Numbered from the stretch's first letter, positions 37,601 through 51,808 are shown. The stretch: 64,000 bases of DNA from Eremophila alpestris peregrina (GCA_009792885.1 WMCF01000029.1:8023628-8087627); one strand, 5' to 3'. The notes: generated by a model not told the origin, from the letters alone. Translations and numbers: made by a program.

Positions 37601-40117
37601 TTATTTCTCACTGTGAGTCCATGGCAAGATATTTTTTTGAAAACACCTCTCTATTTTTGAGTTATGTATGTTATGTATCTCAAGATGCTCTTGACAAAGC
37701 TGTCTTTGAACTATATCTGTGTTCTATGTAAGATCTCAGCTTTTCAGTTCTGTTTCAAATCCAGAGTCACACTCAGATAATGGGTTCGTGGCTCGGATCC
37801 TCCCCAGTCCAGCAAATGCTCCTTTCATTCAATTCCAGCACTGGCCATGGCCTCTCTCCTACGCCGTGACCCCACATGTCAGGCACAGCTGGTGTGGGGC
37901 TGACTCCCTCAGACCCTGCACCAGGCTGGCCTCAAAACCACCATCAAATGGGGGATCACAGCAGCTGAGCTGACTTAGGCTGTCACACCCTGCCTGTTCA
38001 TGAGAGAAGTGTTGAAAACCTTCTCTTACTCATTTTCTGATTCGATATGAGAATGAGGCCTGGATGGGTATGTGCTTGAAACATTCATAGTTTAAAGTAT
38101 TAACACATAGAAAAGACTGAAAAAAGCTGAAACTGGAAAGGAGCAGGTAACTGGTGCTCTTTTTTCCTTTTCAAACAGCTGTGGTTGAAGAAGGCTGCAA
38201 GGAGCAGCCAAATAAAAAGGGAAGGTATTGACAAAATAGGACATATAAATGAGAGTTACAAGAGTTGAATGTTGAATTGCAAATTGTCTTTTCTAAAAAG
38301 TTGACCTGTTTTAAAAGCAGGCAGTTTAGAGCATTACAACTGTTACAATAGAATCTAATTCCTCTATTGTATACAAAAAACCTGAAGCCTGGTTTAAACA
38401 GGGAGGGTGGTTTAACAGTCTGGGCAGAAGATTTTGGTGTGTATGCAATTGTTATATGCATACCTTGAATGGTAGCTGCCTTGTGTCAAGCAGCAGATTT
38501 AGTGTTTGATTATCAGCCCATAAAACTACTTTCCAGAGCTGCCTGTTCCCTGAAGCTGGATGCTCAATATGGCCATTGGCAGATGCTGCTCATAAACTAC
38601 TTCAACACCACCTTGCTCTCTGGCAAACAATCCACCCAGAATGAGAATAAAATAACAGCAAATCCCACTCCCTCTCTCTTCCATACAGTTGCAATAAACT
38701 CTGAGCATCAGATTTTTCACTTAGCTTTACAGCTTTAGCTGTGCTTATAAATGCTGAAGCCCCATGTTTCAGGCATGCTGTGTTACTGTGATGTTGTTGA
38801 TTGAACAGTTCAAAAGTTCACAAGGAGACATTTCACAATCACAGCCAAAGACAATTTCACTAACTTCTGTTTGCTTGGCTTCTAGCAAAATGAAATCTCA
38901 TCCTGTCCCCAGATCCTGGAGCTGCTGTGCACATGAAATGTCATAACTTACCCTCAAGGTCTATTCATGCCAAAGTATGTGCACTTCAGTTGGAGGCAAA
39001 TGACATTCAACGTCTTCCAGAACTCAGATAAATAAAGTGCAGATCTCAGATTAGATGAATAATCCTTTAGTCTGTTATTTTGCATAGCAGGACAACCTTT
39101 CATTAATTTGATAAGCTTTGCTTTTACAAGCATTATCCTGTTTTTAGTAGAATAGAATAATAAAAAAAATCATTGATATGTCAACAGAGAAAAGACTGAT
39201 TCATGAGGTCATATGATTCCTTCTTTGCAGCTATTCATGCAACTGCTGGGCAGAGCTCATGGAGCCAAAGTTTCCCAATTTCAGTATAAATTCACCCACA
39301 GCTCACACCAGATTAATGTAATTGATCATTACCTATTTAATTGCTCTCCCACTTAAAAATTTCCATTGTCTAACCAGAGATCATGAACATTACCATGCAA
39401 ATTTTTTTTTTTTTGAAAGCCACCACAGCTAAAAATTTGTGAGGCAGACTTTCACTGAAAGCAGTCTAAACCACTGCAGAGGTCATTCCTGTGGTCATTG
39501 TACAGACAGGGATGGTTTATGAAGTTTCAGTTTGATTTCAAGTATTCTTGCAATATGAACATCCTCAGGTTCAAGTTTTTATCCACAGAGATATGTTTGC
39601 TAAAGAATATAGTGAAAGAAGTTATGACATTAAGAAGTCACTGTGTGCCATTTTTGGTTCCTGCCATTTGATCTATGAGTACCTATTGGTTTATTTTGCT
39701 ACATATATAATTTCTCTATGCAATGACCCCACCACTGAAAATGAATGGCTCGAGAGCCTGTGAGCTCTGTTAGCACATAATCCTGGGCTTCACAAAGGGA
39801 AATTCCCAGATTGGAAGGAGAGGTCCAAGTGTCCTATAATGAGAATGTAATATTTTTGTCCACTGTAAAGAGTGTGCTGAAGAAAGATGGGATGCCAGGG
39901 AGTGTCCATGGAGCTGCTGACAGTCAGATGTCTCATCTGGAGCTGTTCTGAGTTCACAGAGTGGGCTGGGTAACAGACTGAGCAGTTCTGAGGTAGCACA
40001 GGAAAGATCCAGACAGGAGTCTGTAATGGAAAACTTGTGCTTCTCTTGGTACCTTAACTGCACTTTCCCTGTAGATACATTTGCATCTGTTGTTTCTCCT
40101 ATCAGACATTTTCCTCT

Positions 40118-40420
40118 CCGGGAGGAGAAAGAATCGAGTCTGGGGAGTTTGTTTTCTTGGCTTCAGTTGCCGTCTGCATAACGCTGTCGTTAATCACCTT
40201 GTTTGCTCTACCAGAGGGTGAGTGGTGCAGCTGAAATCAGCTTGTGGCAGACAACAAATCAGCAGTGCTAGCGTGCTGCTACAGGAGTAACACGAGACCT
40301 CAGGTGGCTAAACAAGGCCTCAGTCCAGCAAATGTATTCATCAAGGGCCACATTATTACTTTCAACTTTTAACTGGACTAATTGAATAAAAACAGCGCTT
40401 ATTACTACGTGCATTTGGAG
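40118..40420. promoter_or_regulatory. CpG-retaining intronic segment, candidate enhancer
   Basis: About nine CpG dinucleotides survive in 300 bp of non-island intronic DNA, where flanks of the same length have very few. The segment also holds an E-box-like CAGGTG and several TAAT/ATTA homeodomain-type cores. Retained CpG and motif density are compatible with an active, unmethylated enhancer. There is no alignment to confirm conservation. Confidence 0.3.
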
Positions 40421-42943
40421 AGCCCTCCTCTAGTCCCTTGTCAGTTTAAAAGGTTTGAATTGGCTCATCAACAAGACAAAAAAATAACAAAATCCCACAT
40501 ACCTTCATCTATGGTAGTCTGTTTTAAGAGGCCAGACTTTTCTGACCTATGCTGAAGCCACAATCTTTGTATGAAAGGAATGAAGAAAGTCCCTTAAACA
40601 ACAAATTTTTGGCTCAAGGCAAGAATTCTAGGCTGAAATTCCTTTGCTGGGGTGATGCAATAGGTCAGATTTGCTGATTAGCCCATAGATTTTTTGGATT
40701 TTCAACCCCAGTATTCTTTTCAAACATATTTATTTAGAAGAGTAATTGACCAATGGAAAAGGAAAAAAAAACCACCATCATTTAGTTTTGCCATTCAGTA
40801 ATACCTAGATGTGTTCAAAGGGACTTCTATGGTGGCTTTTTACAGTAGATGTTTAAACAATCATCCTTCTTTATTACATTCATAGAGCTGAGTAGAAAAA
40901 AATTAAAGAAATACAGTAATTAAAGGGCTACTATACTAAACTTCAGAGTTCCCTTCTTTGCTGAGTGACATACTTCAGTGTGGTTTGCAAATGACACATA
41001 GCTGATACATCTTCCTCTGCCCAGAATCCATCACTTCATCATTTCAGCATAACACAATTTAATTATCTGGCATTTAAGTGCAAAGTCAAAGGGTCAGCTA
41101 TTGATCTCCATTCTTGGAAAAAGCGACAGGAGAGAGAAAATCAAGTGGAAGTTGCTGCTCTTTTAAATTAGTGGATTTCAGCTGTTTTACTGAGCACTGG
41201 TCTAGGATTTAATACCTCAGAGATAAGGAGACCCAGTAAGAATTTTAGGCTTAGTGAACAGAAATTACATGCAGTGATTGCTGGTACTTCACTTTGATAA
41301 AAGGCCCAACATTTAGTTTGCATTATTTTAGAACATAAACTCTGTCACTGAGGCCGTTGCCTTTCATTTTTTAAGTTAGGCTTGTCATTGGTATTCATAT
41401 AAGAGCTTTATTTACCTGTATATTCCAGCAAGAAGGTTAAAAAATGCTGCTTTTATAATTGGATGTGGCCAAAGTCCATGTAAACAAAGACATTGCACTT
41501 AATGGAAGCACAATCAATAGGGTTTATTCCTGTGGGGCACAGGGTCCATCCCAGTCTGCACTCACCTAGACATGGAAGTTGTTCCTGCTAGCTGGGTACA
41601 TTTCCAACCTCATGGGTATCCTAATGGCTCAGATGTCTCCCTTTTCTTAGTTGAGAGGTCTCCATTTTGATCATGTGTCAAAACTTTTGAGAAACAGAGT
41701 GAAATAGTGAACTTTAGGCTTCAGAGTTAAAACAGAATCCACAAAGAGCATTAGGTAACAATCATAAAAATATAAGATTATAAGGAGATTAATACCTTAT
41801 TTTTGAAATTGTATGCACTGTAAACCCCATCTTATACAATTGTGTAAATTACAATTTTTCTGGATGATAGATTCCTACCTTTATAGGAGATGGCTAGCAT
41901 TCTGATTGCTCACAGCTTTACAGACTAACAGGTATTTCTCTACTGGTAGTGCATTTAAAGTGTCCATGCTATCAGTACAGTCACATAGCAAAACTACAGC
42001 AAATATGACAGAAAAGGGTCAAGAGAATGACTATTTATGTAGACTTTGACAAGGCCTCCTGGAAGGTACAGCAGTAATGCAGTTGCTGCCACCAAGTTTT
42101 TTTTTAGCCAGGAAAAGAAAACTACCTGTCCTGTGAGATGTGAGGGACATCCTTCATACTTATTATACTTCTGTGAGGAGAAGACACGTGTGCGTCTCCT
42201 CCTAACCTAACCCAGAGTATCAACGAGCAAGTTTACATCCAAGAGGAACTGCTCTTACCATGTTTGTATATGATCAACCATAAGTCCCCCAGAAACACCT
42301 TGCTAAGGATTTGGAGCCGTTTTGCTAAATTTCAGTGCTTTAGATACCAACAAGAACATTGATTCTTTCTTTCTTTGTTGTGGCTCCTAGCAGTTTTGTG
42401 ACAGGGAGCTGGGGAGGGGAGCAAAACCAAAGATGCCCTCATCGCCTTTTACTAAATGAACTCCCATCATTTTGCTAGAAATTGCAGATTATTTGTGACC
42501 TTGCTTTAAAAGAGTGATGAGGAATCCCTAAGCCATAGGAGTGTTTTAGACATTACATGTCTCTTCTCCCTCAGCTCCCCCTTTCTCAGCCTTCACTTTC
42601 AGAGTTGCCTTTCTGCTGGCTTTTCTGTTCCACTGAATACTTCTGATGCATCAAATCAAAGTCATCTGATGCACACATTCATACCTAAGTGATGAGTGGA
42701 TGACCAGGTTAATTAATTATTCAGAAAGTTATGGAAGTACTGTTGGTTCAATGTGTTATTCAGCTTTTTTGCTGAAGTAGCTTTAAATACTCTAAGTTAC
42801 TTCAAGAGAGGATGATGTCAAAGATTTGTGTCCATATAGCTAGGCCCCATAAAAAAACAAGAAAGGAATCTTGAATGCTAAACTCACCTTCGTGATTTTG
42901 TCTCTGGTTGTGTTTCAAGAGAAAAGCTCTTTAATATATTTAA

Positions 42944-42971
42944 CACACCCCCACCCACCCACCCACCCCAG
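42944..42971. repeat. (CCCA)n microsatellite
   Basis: About six tetranucleotide CCCA/ACCC units lie in the intron. Confidence 0.9.
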
Positions 42972-45905
42972 CTGTGTTTTGAAGTAGTCTGTATAATTGA
43001 CTTCAGAGCTTCACAAAGCCCTGGCCTAATGCAGCTGATTTTTTGTAGTTTCAAAAGAGCAAGGAACACACAAGACAGGGAGGGGTTGTGTAAGGAAGAG
43101 ATAAAACATGACTTCTTCTGAAACCAGGAAGTGACAAACTGCACAGGAGAAAGCTGAATATTGCCTTTGACAAGCATTATGTATCTTAGTACAAGGGTGC
43201 AGTAAAACAAGTAGCATCTCAGTGCTCAGGTCTACAGATGTGAATTTCAAGCTGGAAATCCTAAAGGGATTTTCAGGGCTTTTTTATGATCTTCAGTTGA
43301 TGAAAAAGAATTTAATTTCTCAATTGCCCTGCAGGATTACCTGTGTTTTGGAGTACTAGCAGAGAGGAACAACAATGTGAACATAGCTAGAGAGAAGAAC
43401 ACCACACAGAATTTACTATATGTCTATAGAATTATACTGTATCAATGCAGAGAAGATCATAAAAATACATGTTTGGAAAATATGCTTGGTCTTTCTAGCA
43501 TGAGCTTTGGGTTGGTGGTTTCTTTGCCATGGCAGTGTGTGGCACATTAGTGCATCTTTGTGCTCTTTGAAGGGAGAACTCAAAACAGACACAGTGTTTT
43601 GAAGGCTACACCACTTCACCACCAGTTTGCAAAATTTTTCCAGAGGACAAAAGGACAAGGAAGTGAAAGCAGCTCAGCATAACTCCGGGAAATGTTTCTT
43701 GTACTTAATGTGCTGCAGGGAATCACCCAAGACTCTTTGGGTCATACTGCAATGCCACAGGGCATATTCTCAGTCACATTTTCAGCATAGATCTAAAATC
43801 TATTCCAAGATTTCTCTGTGGAGGATAGACTTTCATGGGCCTTACCCTTGGCTGTCTTTGGAATTCCCTTGTGTTTATAAACATAGGGAGTTTAGTGGAA
43901 GTTGAAAGCACAAATTAAAGTATCCCCATCGAAGATCAGATCTCCAGTTAGTCACTTAATAAAAATGTCAAGCATTTAATCTTCATAGATAGAAAGCTGC
44001 CAAGAAATGTTAGTGAAGAATATTAAAAATTTTGTATTTCTTCACTAGCAAGAACTACAGGAGCTACGTTTTTTGGTGAACAGTTTCTCACTGACAAGTA
44101 GTCAGCAAATTGTTTAGATGTACTTATTTCAGAAAAATTTTGTGTTAGTGTGTTTCATTAATTCATTTCAGATTAATATCATCATTGTCTTGAAAACTGT
44201 CCCCAAAGCTAAAGGAATTTAAATAGTGTTATAAAATCCATACCAAAAGAAGAAAAACATTTTGGTCAACTAAAAATGAAATTGCTATGGATTTTTTGTT
44301 TGCAAAATTCTTCTGCAATTCAGTGGGTTTTTAAAATTTTTCAAATGAGCAGGAAAAGTTATAGTTCTAGCCTCTTTTTCCCTTTTCCATTCAAAACCTT
44401 AGCAAAGGATATAGAAATATTTCTTTTTATTAGATTTGTGGCCATTTCATTTTAAAACCAATTTGCTGTAAGATTTACTTTCCAGATCCTGAAACATAAC
44501 TTCAAGCTGCTTGCTGGTTGTCCGTGTGAAATGGTCTGGAACTAGGTTTCAGCTGGAAGTGGAACACAGAGCTTAATTTACTGTGCACAAAGTGATGTGC
44601 AGCAGACATGAAGCACAGGTGTCAATCAGGAGTTAAAATGGCAGGCAGAAAATAACTTGGTAAAGCTAGCAGGTTCAAATTTCAGATTCCTAATTCACTG
44701 TGTAAAAATGCAGGATAAAAACCACGGATATGTAAAAATGCTAAGCTATAGATACTTGGAGCATTCAGCTTTGGCACCCCCAAGTTTGAAAAGAGATTCA
44801 ATAAAGTCATGGAATGCATATTTTAGACAGTACAAAGATTATGTGATGGAGGATCCTGGGCGGGGGAAAAAGATGCAATAGTCTTGAATGATTCTGCTTT
44901 GACAAAATAGAAGTAAATGTGGCTTATAAAAATACATTGAAATAGTTAAAATTATTATAAATGGTGTTTTAAAGACATTATTGAACAAGTTTGAAATAAA
45001 AGCCAAGAATATAACAGATAGAATGCAATCTGCTTAAAAAAAATTGTTTCCATTTTGGTGAAAGTGAGTGTTAATTTTTTTAAGAGGACCAGATATCTGC
45101 ATGGAACATACCAAATGAGCTATTTTGGTTCTCAGACAGACCTGTCTGTGGTTAAGGCTAGGGTAAGAATCTTTCACTACTTATAATTCTCTGGCATTGT
45201 AGCTGTTATCATTATAGTATCTGACCATGAGTGCTCGTCATTTGCTATTTGAGTTGTTCTAGTTTAGTTACTGTGCTTGTAACAGATAAATCACAGGGTG
45301 GAATCTGTGCTCCCAGATGGAGTAATACAAACACTTCCACAGCAAATGGTAACACACACTGACTTCAAATATAAACTTGCCACTTGGAAATGCCCCTTTC
45401 AAGAAACATTCATACATGTCTAAATGACTCAATGAAAATGTTAAGGTACAGAAAATGCACTGAGGATTTCAATCATGGATGTTATGGTAGCTGTTGCACT
45501 CCTGCTCAGTGGTAGTTTCCTATGCACACAGGAAACATAAGATCCAGTAATTTATAAGTGTAGTGAGTAGATTTGTTAAGGTCAAAATGAAGACGTGCAC
45601 ACTTTAAAGTGAATGAACTTTGTAGATGCCTGGGTTTGTGCCTGCTGGAATTCTGAGAACTCCAGTTCCTGAAAAAAGGTCACATGACAGATAATGGAAT
45701 TAGCAGGACTTTGCAGGCTTCTGTCTGCAGGTCCTAATGCAACCTAGCTGCTGTTGCTGTGTGTCCTAGGGGCATGGGGACTGTTATGTGCCAGTGTCCA
45801 GCAACAGGGGAACTCTAACTTGAGCTTGTCTTGGATTTGGACATTTGTATCTCACTCCCACACTGGGTTTCCTGTGTCTAGTGACAGTCTAATTCTCCCC
45901 AAACC

Positions 45906-45923
45906 TTTTTTTTTTTTTTTTTG
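45906..45923. repeat. poly(T) tract
   Basis: An 18-base T-run in the intron; simple sequence only. Confidence 0.85.
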
Positions 45924-48900
45924 TTTTCAATGAGAACATTGCTAAAACATTCTCATTTCCCTGGAATCCAGTGAAGCTTAATATTGCTGAATTTGCTACC
46001 TCCGTTAGATGTGTGTGAAGGGGGCCAAGATACTCCAAAAGTATCTTGGAAGCTGTTGAACAGACACAAAAGTAGATGCAAACACCCCAACTGCATGTGG
46101 CTTATTTGGTTAAGAAATTACACCCCCAAATCAATAATTTAAAACTACTTGGTTTAATTTTATAGGAATTCGAAATTGTGAGGCTTTGGAAATTTTTCAT
46201 CCCTTTTTAAATACTTGATAAAGAAACCACCATTTGTCTAACATCAAAGCTTTTTTCTCTCTTGCGTTGAGATTATGGATTTGTTATTTGACCATGCAAA
46301 AGGGCTTTTTTATAAACAAGAGAATGTCAGAAATTAAAATATGCCATAGAAATATATCAGTACTATTGAAGGATGACCTTTTTATTTTTTTTTTTAAGTA
46401 ACAGCCCAGTCTCAAGGAACACAGTCTGCTTGGCTGAATGCTTTTCCCAGGATAGCATTTCCTCTCCTGGAGGAAGGCCTCTTCAGTCACATCTCTATTT
46501 AACTGTCTGCCCCTCATCCTCCCCACCCAGCCTGCTGATCTGTGTTTCCAAATATACTCTTAATTATGTATATGAAAATGTAGCAATGTAAGAATAGCAC
46601 GCAGCGGCATGTTCAGGCTTCTAGTCTGTTTTTATAACAACATTCAACCCTGTTCTGGGAAGCAGCAGAACAGATTAAAGATCACAGAAAATTGTTTCTG
46701 GTTTACTGTTTCTGGTTTTGCAGACACTCATGGAATTCCCAGGATACAAATTTCTTTGTTACTGCATGGCCTTGACATGTGCTTGAAGATGCTGACATAA
46801 TGTGCAGAGCTATTACATGAGCTAAATTTAAAAAATAGTCCCTAGTATGTGGTTTGACTTGATAATACTCTAATCTATAGGGCAGTGGACATGACACTTC
46901 AAATTCTTCACATACAATTGCCTAATCTTTGCATTTTAAGTTGGAAAATGGTTAGGTTCACAGTTGTCTCAAACTTCGGGCATTTCAGTCATTAGTAGGT
47001 TATTTTTAAAGTGTGCTTATGCCTATACAGTACTTACTGTCTTTTTTTAATTGATATTCAGATGCTGGATATCAGCCAGATGAATTGGTGAAGCAGGAAG
47101 CAGATTACTCCAGGGTCTGTACAGGAGGCTCACTATATAGGAAAAGAGTCCTTAAAACTATGTGTGCACTAAAAGGATTGTACAAATCAAGCTCAGTAGA
47201 TATCAGATCTGGTGCCACCTTCTCTGTAGATTTTGTTTCCCATAACTACATACAGTTGCCTCACTATATAATGATTGAAAAATACAGACTAATACAAAGG
47301 ACCTTTATGTAATATCATAAGAACAGGCTGGCTCTAGTTGCTTCTGAATCCTTTCCAGCTAGAGAGGCTAGAGGTGCATTTTTTAAATGCTGTTTCTATA
47401 GCCCAGGCAACTCTGGGTTTCCTTTGGCAGGCTGCTCTGCCAGACAATACGAGCAGCAAGGCCTGTGCCCCTGAAAGGAATTCAGAACTCGCTGCACCTG
47501 CAGAGCTCACGTACTTTCACTTGGTGCAAGTTTCTTAAAGCAGCTTTACACTACCTGCTTTTTTCATGGACTGGATGGAGTCCAGAAAACAGCCAAAAAT
47601 GTTCTTGCTTGTGTAATTTTCAGTTGAGATCAGCTGAATCTGTTTCTCAAATGTGATGTTTTTCCATCAGTTGTTAAACACAGGTTAGATGTCACATGCC
47701 CTGGCAAAGGAGCTAGAAAGGTTACCACTTATTGGGATTTGGAACATGGATATACAAACCTATTTAAAAATGTGAAAAAATAATTTACAGTATTCCTTAT
47801 CTTTTAAATGCATCTCTTGCCTTCCTCTCCAAAGATAAAGAAGAGTTGCCTTTTGGTTAATTTATTTTCAAGCACCTTGATCTTTTGGAAACTTAGGACT
47901 CTTGGAGACCTGTTAGTAAGGCTAATAATGCACAAAGATACTGCTGCTGTCAAGGCACAGCATTAAGATTCTCAGTATGCATATTCACATGCTTGATGTG
48001 TTTCCTGTCATATCTAATATACTTGAAAACACTTCTACAATTATCTAAAAGATCAAATTCTTCACTCAGTGTATAAAGGTAAAATTCTGACTTCAGCATT
48101 GCCTGAAATGGAGCTGAAAGAATCCTTTTTGTGTCATGTAACAGCCATTTCACTGGTGAAAGCTCTCTGTTGAGTACAACATGTCCATGGGTTACTGCTC
48201 ATGCAGGAACTTTGTACTGTGGCTGCACGTTCCCTAATGAGATTAGGCAATCAATTCATATAATCTCTCATTCTGTTGATTGCTTTACTGCTGGTAAAAG
48301 GACATTTATATAACTTACCTGCACAGAAAACCACATCCCTTCTGCTTGAGGGATGAGAATGATGACAGACTGTGAATTTCCATGTGTGGTTTTGGAGCAG
48401 CAGCTGGGTCTTGCCTTAATTAATACCCCCCAGCAACTTTGTTCCAGACTGTGTACTAATTTTTTATGAACAGTAATGACTCCTATATCTTCACACAAGG
48501 CATCCAGCATTTCCTCACAATACAGTTTTTCTTTGAAGAGGAATTGCTAAACCTCAACAAAGCTGGGAAGAACTCTAGAGAACTGAACCACTGCTAGAGT
48601 GATGCCAGCTGTCAGTGGAAAATCACTTGGCCAAGAAACTTAAACACAAGTACCAAGAAGATATAAAATCAAGACTAGAGAGGACTGAGGGGGAAAATAA
48701 TCCCTAGGAAGGAGAAGAACAGGGACGGTAGAAATATATGGAAAAAATACCGCATTTTTTGGCTCAGCACCCAAATCCTCACCACCATCAACATCAAATC
48801 AGACAGATGAGTGGGAACCTGAATGTTCTTATCCAGACCTGATGTGCAGTGAGGAGAAAGGGAGCTAAGTTGTGCAATACCTTCATCACCTGCTAGTGCT

Positions 48901-51515
48901 GGATAACACTGAGCTTGCATAATTGTGCTTCAGAACCACCTCTCTCTTTAGGAACTGGAATGTTGTGCTTACTGCTGGCTCCCAAATGCTAGAATCATGG
49001 CCAGGAGCAGCTGGTGCCATTAAACTGATCAAAACAGAAGGTACCATTTTGCCTGTGGTTCATGGTGGTGTCAACAGCAGATGCAAACATTGCATGAAAA
49101 CGTTTGCCTCCCTTGTCTGAAAGTACTCATTTCATAGGACAGTGCTTCAAGTGGGAACATTTGCTGATACCATTTGTAATGAAAATAAACAGAGACATTA
49201 CCTCAGGCAATAGAAACCTCCAAAGGCCATTGTCTTAGCAAAAACTGATGCTTAGCTCAGGAATGAGGAACTCTGATTCTGCAGGCCAGATCTACCCCTC
49301 AGACCATGCCTCACTGCCCTTCTTCCCAAGGATTCCAAAGTCTTCTTAGGTGTATATCTGTAGTATGACCAAAGTATAGGGACAAGACCAGTGAATGTGG
49401 TCACACAACAGGGCTGTCACACCACAGGCATGTCCCACTACAGCCAGGAACATATCTGTTTTGGTTTAGGGAGTCACCCTAGGACAATATCTAAGAACAC
49501 ATGACTGGATATATGACAAAGAGCCAAAATACATTTGTTTCCTGTTTCTAGCAGCAGATGGAGAGTTCGTTCCCTGACACTTTGCAGGCAGGATAAGGCT
49601 AAGGAGGACATTGAATGGATTTGCATGGGTTATTTTAAGCAACTAGACTATATCCTTTCAATCCAGTTGGTTGTGGTTTTATACTTAAATTCATTTGTGG
49701 AACCCTGAGTTTTTTAGGCTTCGCTTCAGGGGAAGCCACAGTTCTGCTCCTCTTTGCTGCCTTATGCCAGTCCCTAGGCAGGGTGGTCACAGTTCTCCAT
49801 CCAACAATATCTCTGTGCACTGCACTGATGCAACCACTGCATTATGTGTTGTGGTTGTAGGTGTCATGAAATCCACCAAATGTGCTTAAGAACAATTGGT
49901 TTTAACGAGCCTTGGTCTTTCTCCTAAATAATCAAGGAAGCAGCAGGGACACTTGCTTTCTCCAGATTCTTGAACAAAATCCTATATAAGAAAGACTTGC
50001 TTGTCTGTTCATTGAGACACTGTTTGAGATTTGGCTGAAGTATCTTAGAAGCCTCATGAACAGAGAGAAAAAGAACCTATAAAGCTATTTTTCTGAGCAG
50101 GAGCCTCCCAAGCAGATTCTGGAGATAAATGTTGTTGCCAAATCTGTGAATTTAAAGCAGATTATTAGCTGCTTAGATTGAAGATTTGCTGGGGTCAATT
50201 TTTATGTCAGGCAGTTTTAATTAAGGTGCATCGAATTTCTCCAGGAGACTAATTTCTTTATTTCCTATTTAGTGTACTGTGGAGAGAGCTTCTATTTCTT
50301 ATTTTGGCCCAGAATTTATATAGCTCTCTGTGCCTCTTGTACAGGCTATTCAGAATTAGAAACATTAGGATTAGTGCAAGTAGGAAGTTATTAAAATTAT
50401 AACCACCAAAAATGCAACATCTATGTATTCACAAAAGAATAAGATGTTCTCAATTAATAACAATTAAAGAATGTGTGATGTTCAGACTCAGTGACAGCAA
50501 GAATCAAACCAATAAGCAGAAGTAGTAAAGATAATAAGCAGAAGACAGCAAATTTCATGATTTAAAGTTTTCATTTTTATGAAATGGAGAAACTAAGGAT
50601 GGAAGCAGATAAAATGAGGTGCCCAAGTTTGCAGCACATCAGTGATGAAGCTGGGAATGGATTCCAGATACCCATGTACCCAAAACTAAAGCTACTTCAG
50701 TCTGCAGCCTGTGCAGAGCTTCCCAGGCTGCACATCTACCACAGTGCACTGCCCTAAAACAGCACCAGCACCCATGTGTGAGATCTGTTCAGAACTGCAC
50801 CAGCCCACCAGATCACTCCTTCTGTGAGCTCACTGGTCATTGCTCCAAGCTTAAGTGCCACAGCTCATGGGGTTTATGTTACCTATTCAAAAAAGGCTGG
50901 TACCTTCAAGGTGACACCTGTCCCCCGCTGGAATACAGTGCTCCCTGCCTCGCTTCTGAGTGAGACCTAAGGCAGTGAACAAGGGAAACTGTAGTACTTT
51001 GTAGCAAATACAGAAAACACAGGCACAGCTGTGGAGGTCACAAGGTGAGAGCCTCACATCCAGTGACTCAAAATAGCCATTTTGCATTTTTACTGTAACT
51101 TTTTTAATAGCTGAAGAAGACCTCATCATGCCTTCTGAGCTTCAGCACTTAGACATACAGGGACAGCTTGGAGGAAAAAGTGAATATACTAAAAAGCTCA
51201 GCACAGATATTATTACTTAATAAAGTTCAACAGACCACAAGAGATATGAGATATCCATTAAAGGATCAGGAGCCCAGCATCCCTGAAGACCCAGCTATCA
51301 AATAAGGTATATGAACTAGTTTGACTGACAGCTTTTTTTAATGGGTTGGAATACCACAGCAGCCTCCTCTGGCAGAGGGTAACACCTCCATCCACTTAGT
51401 GCCAAGTGGCACCCACCCTGCTTCCAACCTTTTAATTCTATGTTCTGCATACACAACAATAGCCCCTGGAAGACCCTGCTCTCCCTTCTAACCGTGCCGT
51501 GTTTGCTCCCTGCAG

Positions 51516-51808
51516 GTGAGCGGCCTTTTGAATGCAGCTGGCAGGGCTGCAGCAAGAAGTTTGCTCGCTCGGACGAGCTGGCCCGGCACTACCGCACTCA
51601 CACCGGAGAGAAGAAGTTCAGCTGCCCGCTGTGTGAGAAACGCTTCATGCGCAGCGACCACCTGACCAAGCACGCCCGGCGCCACGCCAACTTCCACCCC
51701 AGCATGCTGAAGAGGAGGAGCGGCAGCGGCTCCCGGACAGGCTCCGTCAGTGACTACAGCCGCTCCGACGCCTCCAGCCCCACCATCAGCCCCGCCAGCT
51801 CCCCGTAG
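51516..51808 (+). CDS. KLF13: KLF13 coding exon 2 (zinc fingers 2 and 3, C-terminus)
   Basis: The exon starts after CTGCAG; its first two bases complete Gly181 with the last base of exon 1, and the frame runs to TAG at 51,806-51,808, giving 277 residues in total (human is 288). Zinc finger 2 uses C187, C192, H205 and H209, and finger 3 uses C217, C220, H233 and H237. Recognition helices RSDELARH and RSDHLTKH are standard KLF/SP helices for GC-rich boxes. The tail after finger 3 is basic and then Ser-rich and ends [14 protein letters not shown], the signature of KLF13. Eighty-five of 96 full codons end in G or C, opposite to exon 1. Exons 1 and 2 are joined by the intron at 25,759-51,515. Known roles of the family member include T-cell RANTES (CCL5) expression, erythroid and heart gene control, and SIN3-dependent repression. 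Confidence 0.97.

Larger units (their letters stand above)
25759..51515 (+). other. KLF13: KLF13 intron 1 (25.8 kb)
   Basis: The intron has a GT-AG structure: donor GTTAGT directly after ACAG, and acceptor CTCCCTGCAG with a pyrimidine-rich tract, ending at 51,515. Its position inside the linker between fingers 1 and 2, in phase 1, matches the KLF9/KLF13 gene structure. Reading on from exon 1 gives GGT TAG, an immediate stop. An AATAAA at 25,915-25,920 lies only about 155 nt into the intron. I found no cassette exon that would keep the frame. Other notable segments are the CpG cluster near 27.3 kb and the possible regulatory segments near 34.1-34.3, 40.1-40.4 and 50.1-50.3 kb. The rest is AT-rich with simple repeats. 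Confidence 0.93.

Noticed and set aside
42884..43210. 108-codon - strand frame next to a good - strand splice donor (GAAG then GTGAGT)
   Set aside because: I could find no matching acceptor, further exon or protein similarity; at most it is a non-coding antisense exon.
44660..44690. tRNA-like B box (GGTTCAAATTTC)
   Set aside because: There is no A box at proper spacing and no cloverleaf. Similar fragments at 7,081 and 36,652 fail the same test.
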